This document shows, one piece after another, positions 1 through 10,053 of a stretch of DNA of 64,000 nucleotides (position 1 is its first letter; each line of letters opens with the position of its first letter). The position numbers were made by a program, and so were the translations under genes. The stretch lies in contig NC_004113.1 of NCBI RefSeq assembly GCF_000011345.1, positions 2,271,001-2,335,000 of the forward strand. Reading direction: 5' to 3'. Under the pieces are notes generated by a model. The model did not search any database and was not told where the DNA came from. It worked only from the letters and a program-made list of their open reading frames with translations. Source of the DNA: Thermosynechococcus vestitus BP-1 (GTDB taxonomy: Bacteria > Cyanobacteriota > Cyanobacteriia > Thermosynechococcales > Thermosynechococcaceae).

Positions 1-642
1 CTCCAATGGCCGACGCAACTGTTGTGGCACGAGGAGACCGATCTGGGGGATTACGATTTGATTGTGCTGCCGGGGGGCTTTAGTTTTGGCGATTATTTGC
101 GCTGTGGGGCGATCGCCCGCTTCTCACCCATCATGGCCGCCGTCAAAGACCATGCCGCCGCTGGCAAATGGGTGCTCGGCATTTGTAATGGCTTTCAAAT
201 CCTAACTGAGGCAAAACTGCTCCCGGGGGCCCTAGTGCGCAATCGGGACCTGCACTTTATTTGCGATCGCGTCCATTTGCGCTTAGAAGCCAAAGAGCGG
301 CCATGGCTACGGGCCTATGGCGATAAAACCGTCATCCGCTTGCCCATTGCCCATGGTGAGGGCTGCTACTATGCCGATGCCACGACCCTTGCCGAACTGG
401 AAGCCAACCGCCAAGTCCTCTTTCGCTATGCTGATGCCCAAGGGAATGTCACCCCCGAAAGTAATCCCAATGGCTCCTTGAACAATATCGCCGGTATTTG
501 CAATGCCGCCGGCAATGTTTTAGGAATGATGCCTCACCCTGAGCGGGCAGCTGATCCTGCCCTGAGCCACTCCCCCAGTGAGCACACCTTGGATGGGTTA
601 CAGTTATTTCAGTCGTTGCTGCTAGCCTCTGCTTTTGCCTAA
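1..642 (+). CDS. purQ: Phosphoribosylformylglycinamidine synthase subunit PurQ, 5'-truncated by the window edge
   Basis: Glutaminase subunit of FGAM synthase (purine biosynthesis, step 4). It hydrolyses glutamine and passes ammonia to PurL, with PurS bridging. The reading frame is open from base 1, so the true start lies outside the window and about 15-30 N-terminal residues are missing. The class I glutamine amidotransferase signatures are visible: an oxyanion-type [14 protein letters not shown] stretch, the nucleophile elbow GICNGFQIL with the catalytic Cys, and a C-terminal MPHPERA carrying the His and Glu of the triad. The length from these landmarks to the stop fits the family. MarC-like gene follows 27 bp downstream on the same strand. 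Confidence 0.96.
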   Translation, partial: LQWPTQLLWHEETDLGDYDLIVLPGGFSFGDYLRCGAIARFSPIMAAVKDHAAAGKWVLGICNGFQILTEAKLLPGALVRNRDLHFICDRVHLRLEAKERPWLRAYGDKTVIRLPIAHGEGCYYADATTLAELEANRQVLFRYADAQGNVTPESNPNGSLNNIAGICNAAGNVLGMMPHPERAADPALSHSPSEHTLDGLQLFQSLLLASAFA

Positions 643-669
643 ATCCTGGCGGGAATTCGCCCCATCCCC

Positions 670-1299
670 ATGCAGCCCCTGTTGACGTTTCTCCTGGGCA
701 CAATCGCGGCTCTATTTCCCATTACCGATCCCATTGCCGCCATTCCTGTGTTCTATGCCCTGACGGCCAAGCAATCCCGTCGGCAGCGGCTCAAGCAGGC
801 TAGGCAAGTAGCAATCAATGTGGCCGCTGTACTTACAGTTTTCTTCTTTATGGGGAAGTTGATCCTAGCCTTCTTTGGTATTTCTCTGCCCGTTGTCCGC
901 ATTGCCGGTGGCTTAATCGTTGGGCATACGGCTTGGCAGATGGTGACTTCTCAGGATCGCTTAACGCAACAGGAGCACATAGAAGCGGCAGATAAGGTGG
1001 ATATTTCCTTAACGCCAATGGCCATTCCCCTCATTAGTGGGCCGGGGGCGATCGCCATGACCATTAGCCTCTCTACTCGCTGCCATACTTGGCTAGAATA
1101 TTTGGGAGCATGGCTGGGGATTTTGTTGCTGAGTGCCATGGTTTACTTGTTCCTGATCTTAGGGGAACCCCTCAGTCGAGCTTGGGGAATTACCGATCGC
1201 GGCGCCTTGACAAGACTGTTGGGCTTTTTAATTCTGGCGATCGCCGTCCAGTTCATTGCCGATGGCAGTCTGGCGCTTCTGCAGACCCTGTTGAGTTAG
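670..1299 (+). CDS. MarC family integral membrane protein
   Basis: A 209-residue, very hydrophobic protein with about six membrane segments. The N-terminal segment FPITDPIAAIPVFYALT and the central PLISGPGAIAMTISLS are the signatures of the MarC/UPF0056 family. Despite the name, the family has no proven role in multiple antibiotic resistance, and its substrate is unknown. It lies 27 bp after purQ and could be cotranscribed, but no functional link is evident. Confidence 0.88.
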   Translation: MQPLLTFLLGTIAALFPITDPIAAIPVFYALTAKQSRRQRLKQARQVAINVAAVLTVFFFMGKLILAFFGISLPVVRIAGGLIVGHTAWQMVTSQDRLTQQEHIEAADKVDISLTPMAIPLISGPGAIAMTISLSTRCHTWLEYLGAWLGILLLSAMVYLFLILGEPLSRAWGITDRGALTRLLGFLILAIAVQFIADGSLALLQTLLS

Positions 1300-1362
1300 C
1301 CTCGTCAATCAATTACTCAATCAATTCATCATCAGTTAATCAACATTCATTGACTCCCTGAG

Positions 1363-2085
1363 ATGTCTATTTTCACAACCAAGGGTGGCCAAGTGTATCA
1401 ACTGCACCAACTCACGGCAACGGTGAACCTCTACGATGCGCCAACGGGCGATCGCTTGGCAACCCAAGGGGCAGCAGGACGGTTTCTCTGGGTCTCTGCT
1501 TTGGAGTCTGAACGTACCTATGTACAACTGGCGGAGGATGACTACTGGGGCTGGTTGGATCAAGGGGATTACCGCCATCTCACGCCCGCTACTGAGCCCT
1601 ATCAACCCATTGCCCGCGATCGCGCCTACATCGAGGCGGTCCTTGAAGACGTTATTGCCTTTTGCTTAGCGGCACAGGAGGCGCCCCATGAGTATCTCTG
1701 GGGAGGAACCGTCGCCCCCAACTACGACTGTTCTGGCTTGATGCAGGCCAGTTTCGCCAGTCAAGGCATTTGGCTACCGCGGGATGCTTATCAGCAAGAG
1801 GCCTTTGCCACCCCCCTAGGGAGCAACTCGATTGCGGAAACCCTACCCCAGCTGCAGCGGGGCGATCTGGTCTTTTTCGGCAGCCGCGAAAAGGCGACCC
1901 ATGTGGGCCTCTATCTGGGGCAGGGGCAGTATATCCATAGCTCTGGCAAGGAATATGGCCGCAATGGCATTGGCATTGATACCCTCTTCCCCAGTGAGGA
2001 TCCCGTGAGCATTGCCTATCAGCGGCAGTTTCGCGGTGGTGGCCGCATTGAGTATAGCTATCTGCCGCTAACGCCCCATCCCTAG
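1363..2085 (+). CDS. NlpC/P60 family peptidase (C40) with N-terminal SH3b-like domain
   Basis: A 240-residue cell-wall peptidase. Residues about 8-75 resemble the bacterial SH3 module found in cyanobacterial gamma-D-glutamyl-L-diamino acid endopeptidases (established from the Anabaena/Nostoc structures). The catalytic domain follows: YLWGGTVAPNYDCSG supplies the nucleophile Cys, and KATHVGLYLGQGQYIHSSG supplies the His. The likely role is peptidoglycan stem-peptide cleavage or recycling. No signal peptide is seen, as in the cyanobacterial relatives. Its 3' end overlaps the convergent guaB3 gene by 18 bp. Confidence 0.92.
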   Translation: MSIFTTKGGQVYQLHQLTATVNLYDAPTGDRLATQGAAGRFLWVSALESERTYVQLAEDDYWGWLDQGDYRHLTPATEPYQPIARDRAYIEAVLEDVIAFCLAAQEAPHEYLWGGTVAPNYDCSGLMQASFASQGIWLPRDAYQQEAFATPLGSNSIAETLPQLQRGDLVFFGSREKATHVGLYLGQGQYIHSSGKEYGRNGIGIDTLFPSEDPVSIAYQRQFRGGGRIEYSYLPLTPHP

Positions 2086-3231
2086 TTTTTGCGCTTTTTG
2101 ATAGACCTTACCTTCCGTGAGGAGGGAAGGCGCAATGACGATCTCCACTTGCTGCATCTCCCGCAGATCCTTGGCCCCAAGGGTGCCCATACTGGTTTGC
2201 AACGCCCCAAGGAAGTTGTGGGTCCCATCGTCCAACTGGGCGGGTCCCCGCAGAATCTGCTCAAGGGTACCTGTGGTGCCCACATGAATGCGCGTCCCCC
2301 GCGGCAGGACAGGACTAGGCGTGGCCATACCCCAGTGATAACCACGACCAGGGGCTTCTTTGGCACGGGCAAAGGGCGACCCCATCATCACTGCATCTGC
2401 GCCGCAGGCAATACATTTGCAGACATCGCCACCGGTGACAAGGCCGCCATCGGCAATCACGGGCACATAGCGTTGCGTTTCTTCAAAATAGGCGTCCCGT
2501 GCCGCTGCACAGTCAGCGATCGCCGTCACTTGAGGCACCCCCACCCCAAGCACCCCACGGGAGGTACAGGCCGCCCCTGGACCAATCCCCACCAGAATTG
2601 CCGCTGCGCCACAGTGCATGAGACTGAGAGCCACCTCATAGGTGACACAGTTCCCCAAAATAACGGGCATGGGCATCCGCTCACAAAAGGCAGCCAAGTC
2701 TAGGGGGTCTGTTCCCTCAGGCGCAAGGTGGGCCGGTGAGACAACGGTTGCTTGCACAAAGAGCAAATCGGCCCCTGCCGCTGCTACAACCTCACCAAAA
2801 CGACTGGCCCCCGCTGGGGTTAAACTGACGGCAGCAATTCCCCCTTGGGATTTGATTTCTTGAATGCGTTTTTCAATGAGGTGGGGTTGAATCGGCTGCG
2901 CATACAACTGCTGCATCAGGGGCACAAATTCATCCACACTGACGCTGGCAATGCGTTCGAGAATGGGTGCGGGATCTTCGTAGCGGGTTTGAATCCCCTC
3001 AAGATTGAGAACGCCCAGTGCCCCCATCTGGCTGAGTTTGACCGCCATTGTGACATCCACGACCCCATCCATGGCACTGGCAATAATCGGAATTTCCCGT
3101 TCAATGGCACCAATGCGCCAGCGGGTATCCACCAATTGAGGATCAAGGGTGCGATTGCCGGGGACAAGGGCAATTTCATCAATACCGTAGGCGCGGCGGG
3201 CGGTGCGATGTCCCCCTAGTTGAATTGTCAT
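2068..3231 (-). CDS. guaB3: GuaB3 family IMP dehydrogenase-related protein
   Basis: A 387-residue TIM-barrel protein of the IMPDH/GMPR superfamily. The catalytic-loop motif [15 protein letters not shown] carries the active-site Cys, and the phosphate-binding stretch [29 protein letters not shown] is clear. The CBS (Bateman) pair found inside canonical GuaB is absent, which together with the length places it in the GuaB3 class common in cyanobacteria and actinobacteria. That class was recently shown in a cyanobacterium to have IMPDH activity (established knowledge, recalled). The start sits 18 bp downstream of nothing recognisable on the minus strand, so it is probably monocistronic. Confidence 0.92.
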   Translation of the reverse strand: MTIQLGGHRTARRAYGIDEIALVPGNRTLDPQLVDTRWRIGAIEREIPIIASAMDGVVDVTMAVKLSQMGALGVLNLEGIQTRYEDPAPILERIASVSVDEFVPLMQQLYAQPIQPHLIEKRIQEIKSQGGIAAVSLTPAGASRFGEVVAAAGADLLFVQATVVSPAHLAPEGTDPLDLAAFCERMPMPVILGNCVTYEVALSLMHCGAAAILVGIGPGAACTSRGVLGVGVPQVTAIADCAAARDAYFEETQRYVPVIADGGLVTGGDVCKCIACGADAVMMGSPFARAKEAPGRGYHWGMATPSPVLPRGTRIHVGTTGTLEQILRGPAQLDDGTHNFLGALQTSMGTLGAKDLREMQQVEIVIAPSLLTEGKVYQKAQKLGMGR

Positions 3232-3343
3232 GGTGTTCCTCGCAGTTGGTAGGCTAAAGGATCAAGTACCGTGTCTAAGTTGTTGTGGGCAGTGGAACAA
3301 ATTTACAAAAATTTACAACACCTTGACAAGCCATGGCTTGGCG

Positions 3344-4249
3344 CTAGTTCAATGGTGGGTTGGGCGATCGCCGAACCGGGCGAAAGGAAGTGGGACGCGG
3401 CGATGGGGGCGATGAACCACGGCGCTGAGGACGGCCTAGCTGTGCCTTGGCCTTGGCTTTCTTGGCCTTCTTCTTGATTTTGCGCGGGGGCAAAATACCC
3501 ACCGTGGTTGCCTCCTGGACCACTAAACTGGTTCCCTGCCGCTGCACCTGAAAGTCCCAAAAGTAGCCTGGCGATTTCATGGGTACGGTTCCTGTGAGTT
3601 TTAGTTTGAAGGCTTTGGGTTTTTCGCCCCGCCGACGCGGCAACTGCTGGATTTTAACGACGACAAAGTTCTTTTCTTGGGAGTTGAAGATCACTTCTCC
3701 CCGTACAGAAAAGTAACCGTCATTGACGCCAGGATCCGCGGCTGTGGCCTTGCCCTGTTGCAGGCGCTCCGGTTCCCATACGCCCACAATTTGCAGGTGC
3801 AGCTTCACTGCTTCCTTGTCTTTGTCAGCATTACGGGTGCGAGGGTAGACTACCCAGAGGTGGGGTTCATTCAAGTCGAGATATTTTTTAATCAGGTTCA
3901 TCACCTGCCCCAGGAGGACGGTTTCAATTTCCACACCATCCTCGGTTATCATTACCCCTCGGTTGAACTCCTGCTCCGAAGCGGGGACATAGCGACCTCG
4001 GACAACGCCGATCGCCCGATATTGCATCCGTTCACTGGGGGGTGGAATGGGTTGAGGGTGGGAAGGCGGATCGGGTTGGCTAGGAATGGGTTCTTCAGGA
4101 ACAGCATTATCCTTGGGCAGTGAGCTACCCGCTGCAGTAACACCGAGAATTTCTGGGCGAGGCTTGGTTGCTAAATCAGAGGAAGGCGTTGGCGGAGTCG
4201 CTGGGGTCTTCTTGGCGCGGGGGCGCTTGGCCGGGGGTTCAGCAGTCAT
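3344..4249 (-). CDS. Conserved cyanobacterial protein of unknown function, Pro-rich N-terminus and Lys/Arg-rich tail
   Basis: I do not recognise a named family. The ATG at 4249 is preferred over a TTG 30 bp further upstream and gives 301 residues. Residues 1-70 are low-complexity (Pro, Ala, Lys). Residues about 75-235 form a well-structured, beta-rich core beginning MQYRAIGVVRGRYVP. The last 60 residues are strongly basic (runs of KKAKKAKAKA, RRP). A globular core with a basic disordered tail suggests nucleic-acid or ribosome association, but this is inference only. It is transcribed alone between guaB3 and glyS, all on the minus strand. Confidence 0.75.
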   Translation of the reverse strand: MTAEPPAKRPRAKKTPATPPTPSSDLATKPRPEILGVTAAGSSLPKDNAVPEEPIPSQPDPPSHPQPIPPPSERMQYRAIGVVRGRYVPASEQEFNRGVMITEDGVEIETVLLGQVMNLIKKYLDLNEPHLWVVYPRTRNADKDKEAVKLHLQIVGVWEPERLQQGKATAADPGVNDGYFSVRGEVIFNSQEKNFVVVKIQQLPRRRGEKPKAFKLKLTGTVPMKSPGYFWDFQVQRQGTSLVVQEATTVGILPPRKIKKKAKKAKAKAQLGRPQRRGSSPPSPRPTSFRPVRRSPNPPLN

Positions 4250-4404
4250 GGCAATTCTCGCAAACAGTCTAAACACCAATTGAGTAACTGTTCAGATGAA
4301 CAGGCCACGGCAATTCTCAATTGGGGTACTCTCAATTATGCGTTGCCGCTGTGAGCTAAGCAACACTTTTATGCCTGCCCAAATTCCTGCCAAACATTTG
4401 AGAA

Positions 4405-6597
4405 CTAGGGGGCTGATGGACTGCTCTCGGTTTGGACGATCGCCCCAAAATCGCCAATAATTGCCGCACAGTTGCGCAACAGACCAAGGAGTGCTAGACG
4501 ATTGGCACGCACCGTTGCATCCTCTGCCATCACCAGCACACTTTCTTCCCCATCGAAGAAGCGACTGACAATCGGGGCAAGGGAGACTAAAGCATCCACA
4601 ATTGCGCCGTAGGCACGCTGCCCCTGGGCCTGTTGCACCGTTGGCAAGATGTCCTTGAGGGCGGCATAGAATTCCTTTTCAATGGGGGTTTCCAGGTGCT
4701 TAGCCTTGACTGCGCGGATATTGAGGCAGTCTGTCCCCAGGGTGCCTTGGCGGGCCAAGCGAGCAGCGCGGTTCACCGTGGGGTAAATAGCCATGAGTTC
4801 ACCCGATTGGCGCAGTTTTTGCAAAAATTGGGCGCGATCGCGGGCATCAACCACATCCCTGAGGGCACGAATCTGCAACTCCGGCTGATCCTCTGGAATC
4901 ACAGCATTCACCAAGTCATACTCAATGCCTAAGTCTTCTTGAAGAAGTGTCCGCAGGCGCTGGCTAAAAAACTGCCGCAGTTGCTGCTCTAAGTCAGCGG
5001 CACTGAGCTTAGCGGCAAATTGGCGACAAAAGGCTTGGGCGTACTCCTGTAGCAGAGCGAGGAGATTCAGATGGTGTTCCCCCTGCCAGAGGATGGTGAT
5101 TACCCCATTGGCTGCCCGCCGTAGGGCAAAAGGATCCGAAGAACCCGTAGGACACAGGCCGAGGCCAAAGAGGGAGACTAGGGTATCCAAGCGATCCGCC
5201 AATCCCACCACCTGACCCGTGAGACTCTGGGGCTGGCGATCGCCCGCAAAACGAGGCAGATAATGTTCAAAAATTCCCGTGGCCACTGCTGGAGCTTCCC
5301 CAGAGACCGTGGCATAGACTTGGCCCATGTAGCCCTGAAGTTCAGGAAATTCCCCCACCATCTGCGTCACTAGATCCGCTTTGCACAGGGAAGCGGTGCG
5401 TTCAATGGCAGCAACCTCTGCAGCCGTACAGTTTAAGGCGGTTGCAATTTGGCGAGCCAGCGCCGTTAACCGCTCCACTTTGTCCGCCATGGATCCCAAT
5501 TCATCTTGGAAGGTGACCGTGGCTAGTTTCCCGCAGTAGTGCTCTAGGGGCTGTGCTGTATCTGCTTTGTAGAAGAACTCAGCATCCGCTAGGCGGGCAC
5601 GAATCACCCGCTCATTCCCCCCACGAATCAACGGAGTTGCCGCCGGAGCACCATTGCTAATGGTGATGAACACCGGCAGCAGGGCTTGGCGAGTCGCATC
5701 GGTGTACACGGGAAAATACCGCTGATGGGACACCAATACGGTGGTAATCACCTCAAGGGGCAAGGCAAGAAACCGCGCTTCAAAACTCCCCAAGACCGCT
5801 GTTGGCCATTCCACGAGGTGGGTGACTTCCTCTAAAAGGGGCACCTCTAAATCCGTCCAGCCGCCCGCCTCCGCAGCAAGGGCAGCAATTTGCTCACGAA
5901 TCCGTTGCTGGCGGACTTCTGGATCCACCAAGACCCCCGCCTTTTCAAGGGCAGTGGCGTAGTCTTGGGCATGGCTGAGAACAATGGCACCTTGGGAAAG
6001 GACCCGATGGCCATAGGTGGTGCGATCGCTAGCAATGGCCACAGAATGGCTTTCCAAGACCAAGGGCAGCACCCGCTCATCCCACAGCAACACCAACCAG
6101 CGAATAGGACGCGAAAAGCGCAGATCTCCATCGCCCCAGCGCATGAAGCGAGGACCCTCAAGGGCAGCAATCCACTGTTGCGCCAGCTCACTCAAGAGTT
6201 GGGGGGTTGGTTGGCCAGGGCGAACCTGTTTGAGATAGACGACCTCCCCCTTTGCCGTGGGGCGGATTTCAATGTCCTCGAGACTGCCTTGGCGCGATCG
6301 CAGGAAGCCCAAGAGAGCCGGTGTGGGTTCCCCCTCCCGAAAGGCCACGGTGGCCGCTGGCCCTTTGATCTCAACGACTTGATCCGGCTGCTGGGGCGGT
6401 AACCCCTCAATCAGGACTGCTAAGCGGCGCGGGGTTGCCCAGACGTTGACTTCTCCCGTGAGTCCCCGCTCCTTAAGGGTTTGGGGGATCAGGGTGCGCC
6501 ACTGCCGCAGGGCACTACTGACAAAGCGGGCAGGGAGATCCTCGGTTCCCACCTCCAAGAGGAAGGTATGCAGTGATGAGTGGGGCATGGTGACCAT
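4405..6597 (-). CDS. glyS: Glycyl-tRNA synthetase beta subunit
   Basis: A 730-residue beta subunit of the alpha2beta2 bacterial glycyl-tRNA synthetase, which charges tRNA-Gly. The N-terminus has the family signature FLLEVGTEDLPARF. Internal HD-like and C-terminal anticodon-binding regions are present, including GLADRLDTLVSLFGLGL and the terminal PIVSRFFDGEESVLVMAED motif. The alpha subunit (glyQ) is not in this window, as is usual for cyanobacteria. Start: the ATG at 6597 lies 3 bp after the pnp stop; an alternative ATG is at 6588. The tight spacing implies a pnp-glyS transcript. Confidence 0.96.
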   Translation of the reverse strand: MVTMPHSSLHTFLLEVGTEDLPARFVSSALRQWRTLIPQTLKERGLTGEVNVWATPRRLAVLIEGLPPQQPDQVVEIKGPAATVAFREGEPTPALLGFLRSRQGSLEDIEIRPTAKGEVVYLKQVRPGQPTPQLLSELAQQWIAALEGPRFMRWGDGDLRFSRPIRWLVLLWDERVLPLVLESHSVAIASDRTTYGHRVLSQGAIVLSHAQDYATALEKAGVLVDPEVRQQRIREQIAALAAEAGGWTDLEVPLLEEVTHLVEWPTAVLGSFEARFLALPLEVITTVLVSHQRYFPVYTDATRQALLPVFITISNGAPAATPLIRGGNERVIRARLADAEFFYKADTAQPLEHYCGKLATVTFQDELGSMADKVERLTALARQIATALNCTAAEVAAIERTASLCKADLVTQMVGEFPELQGYMGQVYATVSGEAPAVATGIFEHYLPRFAGDRQPQSLTGQVVGLADRLDTLVSLFGLGLCPTGSSDPFALRRAANGVITILWQGEHHLNLLALLQEYAQAFCRQFAAKLSAADLEQQLRQFFSQRLRTLLQEDLGIEYDLVNAVIPEDQPELQIRALRDVVDARDRAQFLQKLRQSGELMAIYPTVNRAARLARQGTLGTDCLNIRAVKAKHLETPIEKEFYAALKDILPTVQQAQGQRAYGAIVDALVSLAPIVSRFFDGEESVLVMAEDATVRANRLALLGLLRNCAAIIGDFGAIVQTESSPSAP

Positions 6598-6600
6598 GGG

Positions 6601-8748
6601 CTAGACAACGGAGTTACTGCGGGCGGCTTCGGCCTCGTCGGGATGAATGCCAAGGCGGGTGAGGTTAATGCGGCCTTTGCTGTCCACCTCACGGATTTTG
6701 ACGACAATTTCATCGCCAATTTTCACTTCGTCCTCGACCTTACCAACGCGATACTCCGCCAACTGGGAAATGTGGATCATCCCCTCTTTGCCCGGGAGAA
6801 GCTCAACAAAAGCACCGATGGGAATAATCCGTGTCACCCTGCCCAGATAGACATCACCGGCATTGAGCTTTCGCGTTAGACCCTCAATGGCAGCCCGTGC
6901 TTGCTTCGCATTGGTTTCATTGGGGGCAGTAATGGTGACGAGCCCTTCTTCGCTGATGTCCACCTTGACGTTGTATTGCTCAGAGATACCGCGCACCGTT
7001 TTGCCCCCTGGACCAATAACCAGCCCAATCATATCCGGAGGAATCTGCAACGTCAGCAGCCGTGGCGCACTGGGGGGCAGTTGGGGACGGGGTTTATCGA
7101 GCACTGCCAGCATTTTCTCAAGGATATGCAGCCGCGCCGGCCGCGCCTGTTCAATCGCCTGCTGAATCACGGCAACGGGCAAGCCGGTAATTTTCATATC
7201 CATTTGCAGGGCAGTGATGCCGCTATCGGTGCCGGCAACTTTGAAGTCCATGTCACCAAGGAAGTCTTCAATTCCCTGAATGTCGGTGAGGATGCGCACC
7301 TCGTTGCCCTCCTTGATCAATCCCATAGCTGCACCACTGACAGGCTTGCGGATGGGTACCCCGGCATCCATCAGCGAGAGGGTGGACCCACAAACGGATC
7401 CCATGGAGGTCGAGCCATCGGAAGAGAGCACCTCCGACACCACTCGGATCACGTAGGGAAACTCCTCCTTGGGGGGAAGGACGGGTTCAAGGGCACGCTC
7501 AGCAAGGGCACCATGGCCAATTTCTCGCCGCCCCGGCGATCGCAGGGGTTTGACTTCACCGACGGAGTAGGGGGGAAAGTTGTAGTGGTGCAGATAACGT
7601 TTGCTGTCCTCGGGATGCAAATCATCCAGGGCTTGGGCATCGGCAGGAGAACCGAGGGTGGTCACGGACATCACCTGCGTCAAGCCACGATTAAAGAGGG
7701 CACTGCCATGAACCCGCTCTGGGAGAACCCCCACCTCACACCAAATGGGACGCACTTCATCGAGACGGCGGCCATCCACTCGCACCCCTTCTTCAATAAT
7801 TTGCTGCCGCATGAGTTTTTTCGTGACGGCCTTAAAGAGGGTGGGTAGGGCTTTGGGGTTTTCCGCCGCCGCCACAGCCACTGGGTCATCCTCGGGCAAG
7901 GCAGCAATTTCTTGGGCGATCGCCCCTTGCACCTCATCGAGGGCTGCATCGCGGACATTTTTGTCCTTTTCAAAGCGTTTGAGAATGGCTTTGACCGGTT
8001 CAGCGGCGCGATCGTAGATAAAGTTTTCTAAGGTGGGGTCGATCGCCGGTGGCTCAGCGCGGACAATGTCAATGCCCAATTCCTTGAGGAGATCCCGCTG
8101 CGCTTGAATCAGGTCTCGGATCACCTCATAGGCAAAGTCAATGGCCTCAATCATGTCGGCTTCTGGCAGTTCATTGGCACCAGCCTCCACCATCACCACC
8201 CCATCGGGAGAGCCGGCGACGACCAGATCCAAGCCACCGCGCTCAATTTCTTTGTAGGTGGGGTTGATAACAAACTCATCCCCCACAAGGCCCACCCGCA
8301 CCGCGGCCATCGGGCCATTAAAGGGAATTTGTGCCAACAGAACAGCGATCGAGGCTCCCGTTACCGCCAACACATCGGGGGGAGCATTTTCATCCAGCGA
8401 AACCGTCGTTGCCACCACTTGGAGATCATCGCGCAACCATTGGGGAAAGAGAGGGCGCAGCGGCCGGTCAATCAGACGACCAATGAGAATGGCTTTTTCG
8501 GGGGGGCGACCCTCACGCCGTAAAAAACCGCCGGGAATCCGGCCAGCCGCATAGAGGCGCTCTTCGTAATCAACAACAAGGGGCAAAAAATCAATGCCTT
8601 CGCGCGCAGCAGCACGATTGGCTGTTACCAGTACAGCCGTTTCTCCCGAACTAATGAGAATGGAACCGGCAGCTTGGGGGGCAAATTTTTGCAATACTAC
8701 CTTAATATCCCGTCCATCTAGGGGGATAATCTTTTCTAGACCCTTCAT
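6601..8748 (-). CDS. pnp: Polyribonucleotide nucleotidyltransferase (PNPase)
   Basis: A 715-residue phosphorolytic 3'-5' exoribonuclease that degrades mRNA and, in organisms lacking poly(A) polymerase such as cyanobacteria, also synthesises heteropolymeric tails. Two RNase PH-like domains are seen: residues about 1-145, with [13 protein letters not shown], and about 310-540, with [16 protein letters not shown] and [24 protein letters not shown] domain follows at about 555-615 ([11 protein letters not shown]) and an S1 domain at about 620-690 ([20 protein letters not shown]). It is first in a likely two-gene operon with glyS. Confidence 0.98.
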   Translation of the reverse strand: MKGLEKIIPLDGRDIKVVLQKFAPQAAGSILISSGETAVLVTANRAAAREGIDFLPLVVDYEERLYAAGRIPGGFLRREGRPPEKAILIGRLIDRPLRPLFPQWLRDDLQVVATTVSLDENAPPDVLAVTGASIAVLLAQIPFNGPMAAVRVGLVGDEFVINPTYKEIERGGLDLVVAGSPDGVVMVEAGANELPEADMIEAIDFAYEVIRDLIQAQRDLLKELGIDIVRAEPPAIDPTLENFIYDRAAEPVKAILKRFEKDKNVRDAALDEVQGAIAQEIAALPEDDPVAVAAAENPKALPTLFKAVTKKLMRQQIIEEGVRVDGRRLDEVRPIWCEVGVLPERVHGSALFNRGLTQVMSVTTLGSPADAQALDDLHPEDSKRYLHHYNFPPYSVGEVKPLRSPGRREIGHGALAERALEPVLPPKEEFPYVIRVVSEVLSSDGSTSMGSVCGSTLSLMDAGVPIRKPVSGAAMGLIKEGNEVRILTDIQGIEDFLGDMDFKVAGTDSGITALQMDMKITGLPVAVIQQAIEQARPARLHILEKMLAVLDKPRPQLPPSAPRLLTLQIPPDMIGLVIGPGGKTVRGISEQYNVKVDISEEGLVTITAPNETNAKQARAAIEGLTRKLNAGDVYLGRVTRIIPIGAFVELLPGKEGMIHISQLAEYRVGKVEDEVKIGDEIVVKIREVDSKGRINLTRLGIHPDEAEAARSNSVV

Positions 8749-8819
8749 TGGCGTTCTATTGTGTCCTTACTTCCTATTTCTTTCTCTCTACTAGGATAGC
8801 CGCTTCTGCCACTCATCCG

Positions 8820-9845
8820 CTAAAGTTCAAGGATTAACCGTGTGCCCCCAAGAACCGCCAGACTGGGGGTGGCACTCCAACTTTGGGTTAATAAAATTTG
8901 TATCAGTTCCGCCGATCGCTGGCTGCTGGGGCTACCCTGTAACCCCAAATAGAAACTAGCAGAGTGGTGGCTATCTTGACCGAGAACCTTCAGTAGATCA
9001 TCAGCGTAGTGAATCGCTTTTTCCATCTGGGTTTGCAAGCTGGTCCATAAATCCACATTGCGGAGATTGCTCAGGGTTTCGGCCACCACGTCTTGACGGT
9101 GTTGAATTAAGATGGTTCGCGGCTGGAGCTCTGGGGGTAAATCCGCAAAGAAAATGGCGGGGCCATAGCCAATGAGATGAACGGTCTCCATCCATTTCGT
9201 TTGCGGCAGCAGGAATTGACGGACAATGTGACAGGCAAGGGCAGTGATAATCAACCCTTGGCTATGGGCAACAAGATACAATTCGGCCCCCGCTTGTAAT
9301 CCCTTGACAATTTCATAGGCCAACCGCAGGGTGGGACGTGGTGCCCCGGCTGGAAAGGCACCGTAGAGATACTGGGCAAAATCCCACCAGCCCAATTTTT
9401 GTAGAAAGGATAGGTCGAGGAGTTTCGTGAGGTCAGCGGCACTATTGATATCGAGGGGGCGCTGTTGGATTTGGCTGGGTTGGGCGATCGCTAGAATATC
9501 GGCATCGTCGGCAAGATCTTTGCTCACCAGTGGGCCAAGGAGTTTGGCATACTCATGGCGGCGATCTTTGCTGGCATCTGGAGCTGCAGTCTCGGACCAA
9601 AAATGGTAGAGTTCTGCCTTAGCGAGGAAACTTTCCAAGAGATCCGCTTGGAAGCCATGGGTTTGATTGTGAATGCCACGAATTTCTAAGGGATAAGTCG
9701 CCGTGAGTTCGGCAAGGCGGTTCAAATCCCGCAGTTGCTTGGCAGCATCGCTACCTATCCCATTCACATGGAGTAAACGCCGTCGCACAGGAGCACTCAG
9801 GGGTTTCTGGGGCAAAAGAATCGTGCCGTCGAGGGTAGAGGTCAT
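8820..9845 (-). CDS. Alpha/beta-hydrolase-like protein of unknown substrate
   Basis: A 341-residue protein. The strand-nucleophile-helix LYLVAHSQGLIITALACH has the G/A-H-S-x-G elbow of serine hydrolases, and the N-terminal LLHVNGIGSD resembles the beta-strand and oxyanion region of lipase-like folds. Cyanobacteria carry similar uncharacterised proteins. The remaining triad residues cannot be assigned by eye, so catalytic competence is inference. The gene is transcribed alone, divergent from the candidate small RNA at about 9945. Confidence 0.7.
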   Translation of the reverse strand: MTSTLDGTILLPQKPLSAPVRRRLLHVNGIGSDAAKQLRDLNRLAELTATYPLEIRGIHNQTHGFQADLLESFLAKAELYHFWSETAAPDASKDRRHEYAKLLGPLVSKDLADDADILAIAQPSQIQQRPLDINSAADLTKLLDLSFLQKLGWWDFAQYLYGAFPAGAPRPTLRLAYEIVKGLQAGAELYLVAHSQGLIITALACHIVRQFLLPQTKWMETVHLIGYGPAIFFADLPPELQPRTILIQHRQDVVAETLSNLRNVDLWTSLQTQMEKAIHYADDLLKVLGQDSHHSASFYLGLQGSPSSQRSAELIQILLTQSWSATPSLAVLGGTRLILEL

Positions 9846-9944
9846 AGGAGATTCAGAAATTCAAATGAGAGACTTTGGCGAAACGCAATCAAAGGCGGCT
9901 AAGTTGTGATCATCGTCACAGTCATTCTATCGGGGGATAGGTCA

Positions 9945-10033
9945 TACTAGATAGTGACTCAGTACTATCCGAGTCATCAACAGGGAACACACAACGAGCC
10001 GACAGACTGTAGGTCAGTTTGTCGGTTTTTTTT
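9945..10033 (+). ncRNA. Candidate small RNA or leader with two competing 5' hairpins and a terminator
   Basis: No ORF explains this stretch, but it has strong RNA features. GATAGT (9950-9955) pairs with ACTATC (9964-9969). Alternatively GACTC (9956-9960) pairs with GAGTC (9971-9975), so the two hairpins exclude each other. A mostly single-stranded A/C-rich linker follows, then a factor-independent terminator at 9999-10033. No gene on the plus strand precedes it, so the terminator must end a short transcript starting nearby. The overall shape recalls cyanobacterial Yfr1, but the Yfr1 core ACUCCUCACAC is absent. The 5' end is not determined. Confidence 0.45.
9999..10033 (+). terminator. Rho-independent terminator
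   Basis: An 11-bp stem, CCGACAGACTG / CAGTTTGTCGG with one G-U pair and a short TAGGT loop, is followed directly by eight T residues (10026-10033). There is no upstream plus-strand gene, so it fits a short non-coding transcript or an attenuator. Confidence 0.75.
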
Positions 10034-10053
10034 AGATAATTTCAGGCAGGCGC

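Noticed and set aside
6901..7848. 315-codon plus-strand frame
   Set aside because: Antisense to pnp.
9945..10033. Yfr1 small RNA
   Set aside because: Shape is similar, but the ultra-conserved ACUCCUCACAC core is absent.
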